Origin: Oryzomonas japonica
GTDB taxonomy: Bacteria > Desulfobacterota > Desulfuromonadia > Geobacterales > Pseudopelobacteraceae
Length of the DNA: 64,000 bases
Reading direction: 5' to 3'
Assembly: GCF_008802365.1 (NCBI RefSeq)
Contig: NZ_VZQZ01000003.1
Span: 1 to 64,000, forward strand
Every line of letters starts with the position of its first letter. Position 1 is the first letter of the stretch. This document shows, in pieces, positions 17,575 through 25,236 of the stretch. Made by a program: the position numbers and the translations under genes. Under the pieces are notes generated by a model. The model was given only the letters and a program-made list of their open reading frames with translations. It was not told where the DNA came from and ran no database searches.

Positions 17575-18803
17575 CTCCCCCCCCCGAGGCAGACCTGGTT
17601 CCGGCCCCTGTTCTTTGCCTTGTAGAGCGCTCCGTCTGCCGCCTTGAGCACCTCCTGGGGCGATGTCTGCCGGCCACCCGTTTCGGCCACGCCGATGCTG
17701 ACCGTAACCGATACCTCACCGGCCTTGCGTGAACCGGAGCGGCGGCTCTTGCCCCGTTCCTCGTCCCTGGGGCGATCTTCCCCGCGCAGGGTCATGCGGT
17801 AATCGCCAATGGCCTGGCGAAGCCGCTCCAGATGCGGGAGCGCCTCCTTGGCGCTCTTGCCCGGAAACAGCACCGTAAACTCCTCGCCGCCGTAGCGGAA
17901 CGGCGAGCCGCCTCCGGTCATGCTCATCAGGCGCGCCCCCACCATTTTCAACACCTGGTCCCCCACATCGTGACCATAGCTGTCGTTGAAGTTTTTGAAA
18001 TGGTCCACATCCACCATGGCGATGGCGTAACGGCTCCCCAGGCCCGGTAGTTGCTCGTTGAGCACGCGCCGGGAGAGGAGGCCGGTAAGATCGTCGCGAA
18101 ACGCCATGTTGTAGGAATCCTGGATCACGGCCATGATCAGGATGAGGGCGGAAGCGGCACAGAATGTCTCCGGCACATGGGGGGACCACATCCACCGGAA
18201 CACCACGAAGAGGGTGACACAACTGGCGAACACGCTCCCCTCGATGGGGGAACCGAGGGACACCGCCCGCCGCACGGCAATGCCGGCCGCCAGGAGGATC
18301 AGGACCAGGCACAGTTGCGGCATGGCGAAGCGCTCCAGGGCCGGCCAGTTGATGATCGGTCGCGTCAAGGCGACCCACAGGGCATGCTGGTCAAGGCGAA
18401 TCGTCAACCACACGGCGCCGATTTCCATGGCAACGAACAACAGGCGCATGCGCCCCGCCATGCTCCAGAACCCCTTTTCACGCATCAGGGCAACGAGGAG
18501 GATATTGAACGGAACAACCACCGTCAGGGCGCGGTAGACGAGCCATGCCTCCGGGGTATCGGTTCCGTGGGTGAGTTGGGTGCGAAAGAGGTGGTAACAG
18601 ATCCCCACGGCCAGCAGGGCCAGGAAGACCCGCCCCCGCCGGAAATGGCAGGCGAGGAGCATCCCCACGGTGTACAGCAGGTAGGTGACAAAAGGGACCA
18701 AGCCCTGCTGCTCCTGAGGAAGCAGGGGAATCCGGAAGACGATGACCCAGGCGGCAAAAAGAACGGCCATGGGGACAAAAATTGTGGAGATTTTTCTGAG
18801 CAT
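17571..18803 (-). CDS. Membrane-bound diguanylate cyclase (GGDEF)
   Basis: About eight N-terminal transmembrane helices (7TM-like sensor, no known ligand motif) precede a GGDEF domain with the signature RYGGEEFTVLFP, an active-type GGEEF, and the substrate site DVDHFKNFNDSYGHDVGD. No RxxD inhibitory site is apparent before the signature. An insertion rich in Arg/Glu (GEDRPRDEERGKSRRSGSR) lies between the signature and the last helix. The ORF is open to 18911, but a strong terminator spans 18823-18874, so I place the start at Met37 (18803). Confidence 0.9.
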   Translation of the reverse strand: MLRKISTIFVPMAVLFAAWVIVFRIPLLPQEQQGLVPFVTYLLYTVGMLLACHFRRGRVFLALLAVGICYHLFRTQLTHGTDTPEAWLVYRALTVVVPFNILLVALMREKGFWSMAGRMRLLFVAMEIGAVWLTIRLDQHALWVALTRPIINWPALERFAMPQLCLVLILLAAGIAVRRAVSLGSPIEGSVFASCVTLFVVFRWMWSPHVPETFCAASALILIMAVIQDSYNMAFRDDLTGLLSRRVLNEQLPGLGSRYAIAMVDVDHFKNFNDSYGHDVGDQVLKMVGARLMSMTGGGSPFRYGGEEFTVLFPGKSAKEALPHLERLRQAIGDYRMTLRGEDRPRDEERGKSRRSGSRKAGEVSVTVSIGVAETGGRQTSPQEVLKAADGALYKAKNRGRNQVCLGGGR

Positions 18804-18822
18804 GGGAATGGCACAGAATAGC

Positions 18823-18874
18823 ATAAAGCCAGGCGGCATCCAAGGTTCAATCTCTGGATGCCGCCTGGCTTTAT
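18823..18874. terminator. Bidirectional intrinsic terminator
   Basis: A 20-bp perfect inverted repeat (ATAAAGCCAGGCGGCATCCA with its complement) around a 12-nt loop. On the minus strand it ends the small His-rich gene, and it lies upstream of the GGDEF start. Confidence 0.8.
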
Positions 18875-18942
18875 CCTGCTTCGTTAGCTCAGTCCGAGGT
18901 GCCCGGCCCACACCCCGGGCGAATCGTGGCCGGGGCTGCCGA

Positions 18943-19275
18943 TCAATGCCCCGGTTTTTGGAGCGACCGGACCAGTTCGTTGGTCTCTTTCAGTTTCTTA
19001 TTCAATACCTGCAACTCTTCACGGTTGTAGACCGTTGCCCCCTTATCCCGTATCTCGGTTTGAATCCGTTGGATACGCTGCTGGATCGTATCAACCTCGT
19101 GGGCGCACTCTTTCAGGAGCATGTCGCATTCCTTTGCGCACTGGTCATCCTGATGGTTGTGCATGGTCTCATGGGTCATATCCATGGAAGCGTGATCGTC
19201 GTGTTCATGGGCCTGGGACAGCACCGGGACGGACAGGGCCAGGACGGCAGCCAGTACTACGGTAAGTTTCTTCAT
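18943..19275 (-). CDS. Exported His/Met-rich small protein, likely metal-binding
   Basis: A 110-residue protein with a signal peptide (about 1-22, cleaving after SQA). A His/Asp/Met-rich N-terminal segment follows (HEHDDHASMDMTHETMHNHQ) with two or three Cys, then a long predicted coiled coil. The His/Met cluster suggests periplasmic copper or other metal binding, which is inference. It is divergently placed from a CDF-like cation transporter across 236 bp, which supports a shared metal role. Confidence 0.75.
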   Translation of the reverse strand: MKKLTVVLAAVLALSVPVLSQAHEHDDHASMDMTHETMHNHQDDQCAKECDMLLKECAHEVDTIQQRIQRIQTEIRDKGATVYNREELQVLNKKLKETNELVRSLQKPGH

Positions 19276-19368
19276 GGTGCGGGTCTCCTTAGATCGAAAA
19301 ATTTCTCGTGTGCCTTCAGGAAAGCATGTGGTGTGCCAAAGACATAACCAGATGATATTGATGCTATT

Positions 19369-19380
19369 TGTATCGATACA
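19369..19380. promoter_or_regulatory. Palindromic site between divergent metal genes
   Basis: TGTATCGATACA is a perfect 12-bp palindrome roughly midway between the His-rich exported protein and the cation transporter. Its position fits an operator serving one or both promoters. No regulator is encoded nearby. Confidence 0.3.
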
Positions 19381-19511
19381 TCGTTATTGGTATGAAGGAT
19401 ATTCGACACCGTGCGGGGAATATTCCGCTGTTTGTCCTAAACTTGCACGCACATTTGTTGTAAGATCGAAAACCGCCCAGCCGCTCTCGGGCCGAAGATA
19501 GCGAGGATACA

Positions 19512-20168
19512 ATGGATATGCTTCCCTCCACCCGAAACAAGCTTTACGCCAAGGCCAACTTCCTGGCGCTGTTCACCATTGTGTATAATTTCGTTGAAGG
19601 TGCTGTTTCCATGTGGCTTGGCTCCGCCGATGAGACCCTGACGCTCTTCGGATTCGGGGTTGATTCGTTCATCGAGGTGGTTTCGGCCATCGGTGTCTGG
19701 CACATGTTGAAAAGGATCAGGGGCAACAACGGGGAAACCAGGGATGAGTTCGAGCGGCGGGCGTTGCGGATAACTGGGGGGGCCTTCTACTGCCTGGCAT
19801 TGGGCCTGTTTCTGACTGCCGTGGTGAGCATCGGCCGACAGCATAAGCCGCAGACGACGGTGTGGGGGATCGTGGTCTCGCTGGTCTCGATCTCCTTTAT
19901 GTGGGCTCTGATTCACCATAAGGTCAAGGTCGGCCGGGCGCTCGATTCTGCGGCTATCCTGGCCGATGCGGCCTGTTCGCGGGCCTGTATGTACCTATCG
20001 CTGGTCCTTATGGCAGCCAGCCTGGGGTACGAAGTGACCGGGATCGGCAGCCTCGATGCCGTGGGCGCCATGCTGATCGCCTGGCTGAGTTGGCGGGAGG
20101 GGAGCGAGGCGTTCGGGAAGGCCAAGGGGATGACCTGCTGTTGCGCGGGGAAGTGTGGCGGTGAATAA
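19512..20168 (+). CDS. CDF-like cation transporter lacking the cytoplasmic domain
   Basis: A 218-residue membrane protein with six predicted helices. It resembles the transmembrane half of cation diffusion facilitators: LFGFGVDSFIEV in TM2 and SAAILADAACSRACMYL in TM5, where CDF proteins normally have the ADALHxxxD metal site. Here the TM5 His is replaced by Cys. It has no C-terminal metallochaperone-like domain and instead ends in a Cys-rich tail (MTCCCAGKCGGE). Transport of a soft metal is plausible but unproven. Confidence 0.75.
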   Translation: MDMLPSTRNKLYAKANFLALFTIVYNFVEGAVSMWLGSADETLTLFGFGVDSFIEVVSAIGVWHMLKRIRGNNGETRDEFERRALRITGGAFYCLALGLFLTAVVSIGRQHKPQTTVWGIVVSLVSISFMWALIHHKVKVGRALDSAAILADAACSRACMYLSLVLMAASLGYEVTGIGSLDAVGAMLIAWLSWREGSEAFGKAKGMTCCCAGKCGGE

Positions 20169-20177
20169 TGGCAGGGA

Positions 20178-20209
20178 GTCGCGGCCGCCCCGGTTGCGGC
20201 GGCCACGAC
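20178..20209. terminator. Hairpin between converging genes
   Basis: The arms GTCG...GGCCGCC and GGCGGCC...CGAC can pair, and the hairpin sits between the cation transporter stop and the rhlE stop. There is no clear T-run, so terminator activity is only probable. Confidence 0.4.
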
Positions 20210-20233
20210 TTCAAGATGTGCAATAGTGTGTGA

Positions 20234-21613
20234 TCAGGGCCTGCTGTTGGAGCCTCGCCATTGGCGCTGCTTCCCGCTACGTGCAGCTTCGGGTTTGGCA
20301 CCCGGCTTCGCAACCGGTTGCACCCTGGACGCTTTCGTCTCCTCGCCGGCAACCTCGCTCTTGGTCCGGAATGGCCCGGAACCCCTCGCGGGGCTTTTCG
20401 CCTGCTGTTTGGCGTCGTTTTTCGCCGCCGGCCGGCGGTTGCCCATCTCGTGGGGATGCCGCTTGAATTCCTCATCCTTCGCAGGGGCCGGAACCGTGTA
20501 GTCGAAATCCGGCAGCGTCTTGCGCTCGATCTGTTTCCCCAGCAACTTTTCCAGTGTCCTGATGGCGCCGGTGTCATCCCTGGTAACGAACGTTATGGCT
20601 TCTCCGGTGCGCTCCGCCCTGCCGGTCCGCCCGATCCTGTGCACGTAGAATTCGGCCGTCTCCGGCATATCCAGATTCAGGACCAATCCTATCAGCGATA
20701 CATCGATCCCCCGGGCGGCGATATCGGTGGCAACCAGAATCCGGTACGAACCGTCCCTGAATCCGTCCATGGCTTCCTGGCGCCGATTCTGGGAGAGGTT
20801 GCCCTGTAGTGATGCGGCCTGGTAGCCGGCCTTGACCAACAACTCGCCGACCCGTTTTGCCCGGTGCTTTGTCCTGGTGAAGACCAGTACCGAACCCTCG
20901 GTATGTTTTTCCAGTATTTTCATCAACAGGGCCGTTTTCAGGTGCTGTTCGACCGGATACAGGGTGTGGCGCACCGTGGTGGCGGGCTTGATCGTGTCGA
21001 TCTGCACCGTCACGGGGGCCTTCAGCATCTCTTCTGCCAGCTTCCGGATCTCGTCCGGCATGGTTGCCGAAAACAGGAGGGTCTGCCTCTTGGAGGGGAG
21101 TTTCTGGAGGATCTTCTTGATCGTGGGCAGAAATCCCATGTCGAACATCTGGTCGGCCTCGTCGAGGACCAGCACCTCGACATTGTCGAGCACTGCCACC
21201 CCTTGCTGCATGAGGTCAAGCAGCCGTCCGGGACAGGCCACGATGATCTCGGTGCCTTTTCTGAGGGCGGCTATCTGGGGCGTCTGGCCGACGCCGCCGT
21301 AAACCGTGGCGCTTTTCAGGCCGGTCTGCCCTGCGAACAGCCTGAAGGATGCCTCGATCTGTTCCGCAAGTTCCCGGGTCGGGGCGATGACCAGAGCGCG
21401 GGTCGCATGGCGCGCCCCCTTGCTCAGCCGATCGAGTATGGGCAGCGCGAAGGCGGCCGTCTTGCCGGTCCCGGTCTGGGCCAGGCCGAGCACATCTCGT
21501 CCTTCCATTATCTTGGGTATGGCTTCTTTCTGGATTGGTGTCGGGTGCGAGTAGCCTGCCTCGCGGATGCCGGCTGACACTGCCGGGTGAAACTTGAACT
21601 GGGTGAAACCCAT
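20234..21613 (-). CDS. rhlE: DEAD-box RNA helicase, RhlE-type
   Basis: An ATP-dependent RNA helicase of 459 residues. Motifs in order are Q motif (PTPIQKEAIP), I AQTGTGKT, Ia PTRELAEQI, II DEAD, III SAT, and VI HRIGRTGRA. The C-terminal tail after about 370 is basic and Ala/Gly/Lys-rich (an RNA-binding extension typical of RhlE). It likely acts in ribosome assembly or RNA turnover, often in the cold. The start ATG follows GAGAGG. A promoter plus terminator lie within 130 bp upstream, suggesting leader control. Confidence 0.95.
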   Translation of the reverse strand: MGFTQFKFHPAVSAGIREAGYSHPTPIQKEAIPKIMEGRDVLGLAQTGTGKTAAFALPILDRLSKGARHATRALVIAPTRELAEQIEASFRLFAGQTGLKSATVYGGVGQTPQIAALRKGTEIIVACPGRLLDLMQQGVAVLDNVEVLVLDEADQMFDMGFLPTIKKILQKLPSKRQTLLFSATMPDEIRKLAEEMLKAPVTVQIDTIKPATTVRHTLYPVEQHLKTALLMKILEKHTEGSVLVFTRTKHRAKRVGELLVKAGYQAASLQGNLSQNRRQEAMDGFRDGSYRILVATDIAARGIDVSLIGLVLNLDMPETAEFYVHRIGRTGRAERTGEAITFVTRDDTGAIRTLEKLLGKQIERKTLPDFDYTVPAPAKDEEFKRHPHEMGNRRPAAKNDAKQQAKSPARGSGPFRTKSEVAGEETKASRVQPVAKPGAKPEAARSGKQRQWRGSNSRP

Positions 21614-21642
21614 AATTGCCTCTCTGTTTCTGTTGGTTTTAC

Positions 21643-21669
21643 AAAAAAAAGCCCCGGCTATTCCGGGGC
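21643..21669 (-). terminator. Intrinsic terminator in the rhlE leader
   Basis: A perfect 7-bp GC stem with a 5-nt loop, followed on the minus strand by eight consecutive T. It precedes rhlE on the same strand. Confidence 0.8.
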
Positions 21670-21706
21670 CTACGATGACGTAACGTGTTATCCGGTACTG
21701 CTAATT
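21643..21706 (-). ncRNA. Candidate short RNA or attenuated leader of rhlE
   Basis: A sigma-70-like promoter on the minus strand has TTGACA at 21742-21737, an 18-nt spacer and TATCTT at 21718-21713. An intrinsic terminator follows within about 65 nt (GCCCCGG-CTATT-CCGGGGC, then eight U). The predicted transcript starts near 21706 and ends near 21643, 30 nt before the rhlE start codon. It could be a small RNA or a premature-termination leader. Confidence 0.5.
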
Positions 21707-21712
21707 TATTTA

Positions 21713-21742
21713 AAGATAACAGCTTTTGACAGATTATGTCAA
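21713..21742 (-). promoter_or_regulatory. Sigma-70-like promoter upstream of rhlE
   Basis: TTGACA, 18 nt, TATCTT (or a 17-nt spacer to TTATCT) on the minus strand. The -35 element is part of a small inverted repeat TTGACA-TAATC-TGTCAA, which could also be an operator. Confidence 0.6.
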
Positions 21743-21785
21743 GCGATCTGTTGGGATGGTGGTCACGGGGGCGGTCTGCACCCGC

Positions 21786-21817
21786 AGAAATGAAAGGCCC
21801 GCAAACTTCGCGGGCCT
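21786..21817 (-). terminator. Intrinsic terminator, minus strand
   Basis: AGGCCCGC-AAACTTC-GCGGGCCT, followed on the minus strand by TTCATTTC. It ends whatever is transcribed leftward from 21850-22080, where no gene is clear. Confidence 0.6.
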
Positions 21818-22094
21818 CTGTTGGCGTATATCTTTGTGCCCTTTTCAAGGGCTATTCCGGCCGTACCACCTGCCGGGTCTCTACTGCAACTTGATTTTCG
21901 GGTGAAACTTCCTCTATGTCTCCCCCTCCTTGTCGTGGCAGTCTGTTCCAGTAGCGCTACTGTAAGTACACTATACCTCCTGGAAACACATATGAAAAGA
22001 CTGTTAAATAATTTATTTCAGTGTACAATTTCAGTTTGAGCTCCATGCCGGGATGTCCGGCAGGTGGTGGGCCGCGGAATCTGTCCACAACAGA

Positions 22095-22120
22095 AAAAGG
22101 CGGCCCGAAGGTCGCCTTTT
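22095..22120 (-). terminator. Intrinsic terminator of slyD
   Basis: AAAAGGCG and CGCCTTTT pair around a 10-nt loop, followed by U-rich sequence on the minus strand, 34 bp after the slyD stop. Confidence 0.75.
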
Positions 22121-22153
22121 CCATGTGGTTATGCGAGACTATGTCTCAACGCC

Positions 22154-22660
22154 TCACAGTATCTCCAGCAACGATACTTCGAAGGTGAGATCCTCGCCGG
22201 CCAGGGGATGATTGGCGTCGAAGGTAACGCTTTCCGCGTTTGCCTCGATGACCATCACGCCCAGCTCTTCTTCTTCCTCATTGGCGAGCACAAGTTCGTC
22301 GCCCACCACCGGGTCCAGGTCGTCCGGGAGGTCGCTGCGCGGTACGGTGAAGATCCGTTCCTTGTCGTACTCGCCGAAGGCGCTGGCGGCCGGGATAACG
22401 ACGGTCTTCTTGTCGCCCGGGGCCATGCCGACCAGGGCCTCGTCAACCTGGGGAAACAGTTCCCCCTCTCCGATGGTCAGCGTCATCGGCCCGCTTTCGC
22501 ACCCGCACCCGCAATCGTCATCGCCGCAGTCGCCATCTTCCTCGCAACCGCACTCATCGGAATCGCACTCGCTCTCCAGAGTTGAATCAAAAACGGTACC
22601 ATCTTCCAGCGTGCCGGTGTAGTCGATTTTTACCTTGTCGCCTTGTTTTGCCTGTGCCAT
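22154..22660 (-). CDS. slyD: SlyD-like FKBP-type peptidyl-prolyl isomerase with Cys-rich insert
   Basis: An FKBP fold (KIDYTGTLEDGTVFDST, GEGELFPQVDEALVGMAPGDKKTVVI) with the SlyD insert-in-flap domain (SAFGEYDKERIFTVPRSDLP to FDANHPLAGEDLTFEV). Such proteins are cytoplasmic proline isomerases and chaperones. Unusually, residues about 30-57 form an acidic insertion with seven Cys (C32, 37, 39, 45, 50, 52, 54) in the first FKBP strand pair. E. coli SlyD places its metal ligands in a C-terminal tail instead, and here there is no such tail. I chose Met7 of the longest frame (22660), 10 nt after AAAGG. Confidence 0.9.
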   Translation of the reverse strand: MAQAKQGDKVKIDYTGTLEDGTVFDSTLESECDSDECGCEEDGDCGDDDCGCGCESGPMTLTIGEGELFPQVDEALVGMAPGDKKTVVIPAASAFGEYDKERIFTVPRSDLPDDLDPVVGDELVLANEEEEELGVMVIEANAESVTFDANHPLAGEDLTFEVSLLEIL

Positions 22661-22811
22661 GTGTCTCATACCTTTCATCTGTAATGCGGCTCATCGCCGT
22701 TGTCTCTTTCTCTAAGGTACGAGAGAAGATGGTCGTTCGTCTACAAAAATCGTGCAAACCCCCATAACGCCTGGGGTGGCGGGTGGCTCCGACCGCCGGA
22801 GCCGCCCACGG

Positions 22812-24218
22812 TCAGGACAGGAAGGCGGAGATGGCCGCTGCGGCCTGTTTGCCGTCCCCCATGGCCAGGATGACGGTCGCCCCGCCCCGGACGATGTCGC
22901 CGCCGGCGAAGACCCCCTCAATATTGGTAAGGCCGTTCTCGTCGGCAACGATGTTGCCCCACTTGTTCAGGGCCAGATCGGGAGCCGTTGCCGTCAGGAG
23001 CGGGTTGGCCCCCGTGCCGACCGCGTTGACGATCACATCGGCCGGGACATCGTACTGGGCCCCCTCCACCGGTACCGGTTTGCGCCGCCCTGAGGCGTCC
23101 GGTTCTCCCAGTTCCATGCGCTGGCAGCGAAGGGAGGTCGCCCAGCCGTCGCCTTCACTGAGGATGGCCACCGGCGCGGTCAGCATGAGAAACTCCACCC
23201 CCTCCTCCTTGGCGTGCTTGATCTCCTCCACGCGGGCGGGCATCTCGGCCTCGCTGCGGCGATAGATGATCATGGCCCGTTCCGCACCCAGCCGCCGGGC
23301 GGTGCGCACACAGTCCATGGCCGTATTGCCGCCGCCGATGACCGCCACGTTGCGCCCCTTGATGATCGGCGTGCTGGCGCCGGCCAGGCGTCCGGCCCCC
23401 ATCAGGTTGACCCTGGTCAGGTATTCGTTGGCCGAGTAGACCCCTTTCAGGTTTTCCCCCGGGATGTTGAGCATGGTCGGCAGACCGGCCCCGTTGGCGA
23501 TGAACACCGCATCGAATTCCTGGCGGAGTTGGGCCAGGGTGAGGGTCTTGCCGATGATCACGTTGCATTCGATCGTAACGCCCAGGGCCCGCAGGCGGTC
23601 GACCTCCACGTCGATGATCGCCTTGGGGAGGCGGAATTCGGGGATGCCGTAACGCAGCACCCCGCCGGTGTCGTGCAGCGCCTCGAAGATCACCACGCCA
23701 TGACCGGCGCGGGCCAGTTCGCCGGCCGCGGTGAGTCCGGCCGGACCGCACCCCACGATGGCCACCCTCTTGCCGGCCGGGGGCGGGGGCGTTTCCGCGC
23801 CGAGTTGGGCGGCGTTTTTCATGGCCCAATCGGCCACGAAACGCTCCAGGTAGCCGATGGCCACGGCCTCGCCCTTGATCCCCCGCACGCATTTGGCCTC
23901 GCACTGGCTTTCCTGGGGGCAGACCCTGCCGCAGACGGCGGGGAGGGCGTTGTCGTGCTGCAGGATGCGGGCGGCGCCGGGGAGGTCGTTGTCCGCCAGC
24001 CTGCCTATGAATTCGGGGATCGAGACCCCGACCGGGCACCCCTCGACGCACTGGCGGTTCTTGCACTGGATGCAGCGCTGCGCCTCGCGGATCGCGTCCT
24101 CCTCCGCAAGCCCGCGGTTGACCTCTTCAAAGTTGGCACTCCGTATGGTTGGCGCCAATTCCGGCATCCTGGCCCGGTCGATGGCGAGACGTTCCTTGGT
24201 TGTCATGGGTGTGGTCAT
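22812..24218 (-). CDS. nfnB: NADPH-binding flavoprotein subunit of NfnAB/SudAB (GltD-like)
   Basis: About 468 residues. An N-terminal four-helix region carries two 4Fe-4S cysteine groups (CIQCKNRQCVEGCP and CGRVCPQESQCEAKC), followed by two Rossmann nucleotide-binding domains: GCGPAGLTAAGELARAG for FAD and GGGNTAMDC for NADPH. This is the GltD/DPYD-like architecture of NfnB/SudA. With NfnA it forms an electron-bifurcating NADH-dependent ferredoxin:NADP transhydrogenase. The ATG overlaps the nfnA stop (ATGA). A stand-alone GltD homologue is excluded by the adjacent nfnA. Confidence 0.9.
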   Translation of the reverse strand: MTTPMTTKERLAIDRARMPELAPTIRSANFEEVNRGLAEEDAIREAQRCIQCKNRQCVEGCPVGVSIPEFIGRLADNDLPGAARILQHDNALPAVCGRVCPQESQCEAKCVRGIKGEAVAIGYLERFVADWAMKNAAQLGAETPPPPAGKRVAIVGCGPAGLTAAGELARAGHGVVIFEALHDTGGVLRYGIPEFRLPKAIIDVEVDRLRALGVTIECNVIIGKTLTLAQLRQEFDAVFIANGAGLPTMLNIPGENLKGVYSANEYLTRVNLMGAGRLAGASTPIIKGRNVAVIGGGNTAMDCVRTARRLGAERAMIIYRRSEAEMPARVEEIKHAKEEGVEFLMLTAPVAILSEGDGWATSLRCQRMELGEPDASGRRKPVPVEGAQYDVPADVIVNAVGTGANPLLTATAPDLALNKWGNIVADENGLTNIEGVFAGGDIVRGGATVILAMGDGKQAAAAISAFLS

Positions 24219-25048
24219 GGCTGCACCTGCCTGTTCAGTTTGCAATCGGCGGCCTCATGGCTGCGATAGGTGGAAAGACGGTCAAAAAGGTTTGCAAAGT
24301 CTACCTTGTGAGCGTCGAATTCTGGCCCGTCCACGCAGGCGAACTTCGGTTCGCCTCCCACCAGCACGCGGCACCCGCCGCACATGCCGGTCCCGTCGAT
24401 CATGATCGGGTTGAGGCTGACGATCGTCGTGATGCCCAAAGGGCGGGTAAGCTCGGCCACGGCCCGCATCATCGGCACCGGGCCGATGGCGAACACCGCC
24501 CGGGGGCAGGTGTTCGGATTGGCCATCAGGTCGGCGAGTTCGGCGGTGACAAACCCCTTGCGCCCCATGCTGCCGTCCTCGGTGGTGACCAGCACCTCCT
24601 TGGAAAAAGCCGACAACTCGTCCTTCAGGATGATGTAGGACTCGGCGCGGCCGCCGATGATGGTGGTTACGTCGTTGCCCGCCGCGGCAAGCGCCTTGGC
24701 CAGGGGGTAGAGGACCGCCGTTCCCACGCCGCCACCTATGCAGGCCACCCGCCCCCATGGTTCGATGTGGGTCGGCAAACCGAGCGGTCCGGCCACGTCG
24801 CGCAGAAAGCCGCCGGCAGGTATGGCGACGATCGTGCGCGTCGATGCGCCGATAGCCTGAATGAAAAGGGTGATGGTGCCGGCTGCGTTGTCGGCGTCAC
24901 CGATGGTGAGGGGAATGCGCTCTTCCCCCGGTGCTGAACGAACGATGACGAACTGTCCCGGTTTTCGGGACGCCGCCACCCGCGGGGCTCTGACCACCAT
25001 GCGGTGGAGAGACGGTGCAAGGACGTCGTTGCTTACTACTTCGAACAT
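24215..25048 (-). CDS. nfnA: Ferredoxin-NADP reductase-like subunit of NfnAB/SudAB
   Basis: A 277-residue protein with an FAD-binding barrel (GQFVIVRSAPGEERIPLTI), an NAD-binding domain (GGGVGTAVLYPLAKAL) and a C-terminal 2Fe-2S cluster site (GTGMCGGCRV and FACVDGP). It is the partner of the downstream GltD-like subunit and is the site of NADH/ferredoxin chemistry in the bifurcating complex. The frame is open 25 codons further upstream, but Met26 (25048) matches the family N-terminus (MFEVVSND) and follows GGGCAGG. Confidence 0.9.
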   Translation of the reverse strand: MFEVVSNDVLAPSLHRMVVRAPRVAASRKPGQFVIVRSAPGEERIPLTIGDADNAAGTITLFIQAIGASTRTIVAIPAGGFLRDVAGPLGLPTHIEPWGRVACIGGGVGTAVLYPLAKALAAAGNDVTTIIGGRAESYIILKDELSAFSKEVLVTTEDGSMGRKGFVTAELADLMANPNTCPRAVFAIGPVPMMRAVAELTRPLGITTIVSLNPIMIDGTGMCGGCRVLVGGEPKFACVDGPEFDAHKVDFANLFDRLSTYRSHEAADCKLNRQVQP

Positions 25049-25236
25049 GTCAATACCTGCCCAAATGAGATATACGGCCCGAAGGCCGACGTTATGGTAT
25101 CCGACATGGCGAAGCAAACACAAGATTGTATACGGTCAGCCCCATGCGCTCTTCGTTCATCGTGGAGGCGGTCATGAAAGAGGGGGTGAGGATATGACAG
25201 ACCTGAATAAGTAGGGTACTGCGGCTTGCCATGGGG

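Larger units (their letters stand above)
21614..22153. other. 540-bp region between slyD and rhlE with two minus-strand terminators
   Basis: It contains a candidate leader or small RNA (21643-21706), a second terminator hairpin (21786-21817) and the slyD terminator (22095-22120). Between 21850 and 21950 one minus-strand frame reads ...GGGDIEEVSPENQVAVETRQVVRPE and stops just before the 21817 hairpin. That looks like the tail of a protein gene, but no start is visible and the frame closes upstream at a TAG, so I leave it as a possible remnant. Confidence 0.4.

Noticed and set aside
18804-18911. N-terminal 36 residues of the longest GGDEF frame
   Set aside because: They are encoded across a strong terminator hairpin and have no ribosome-binding site.
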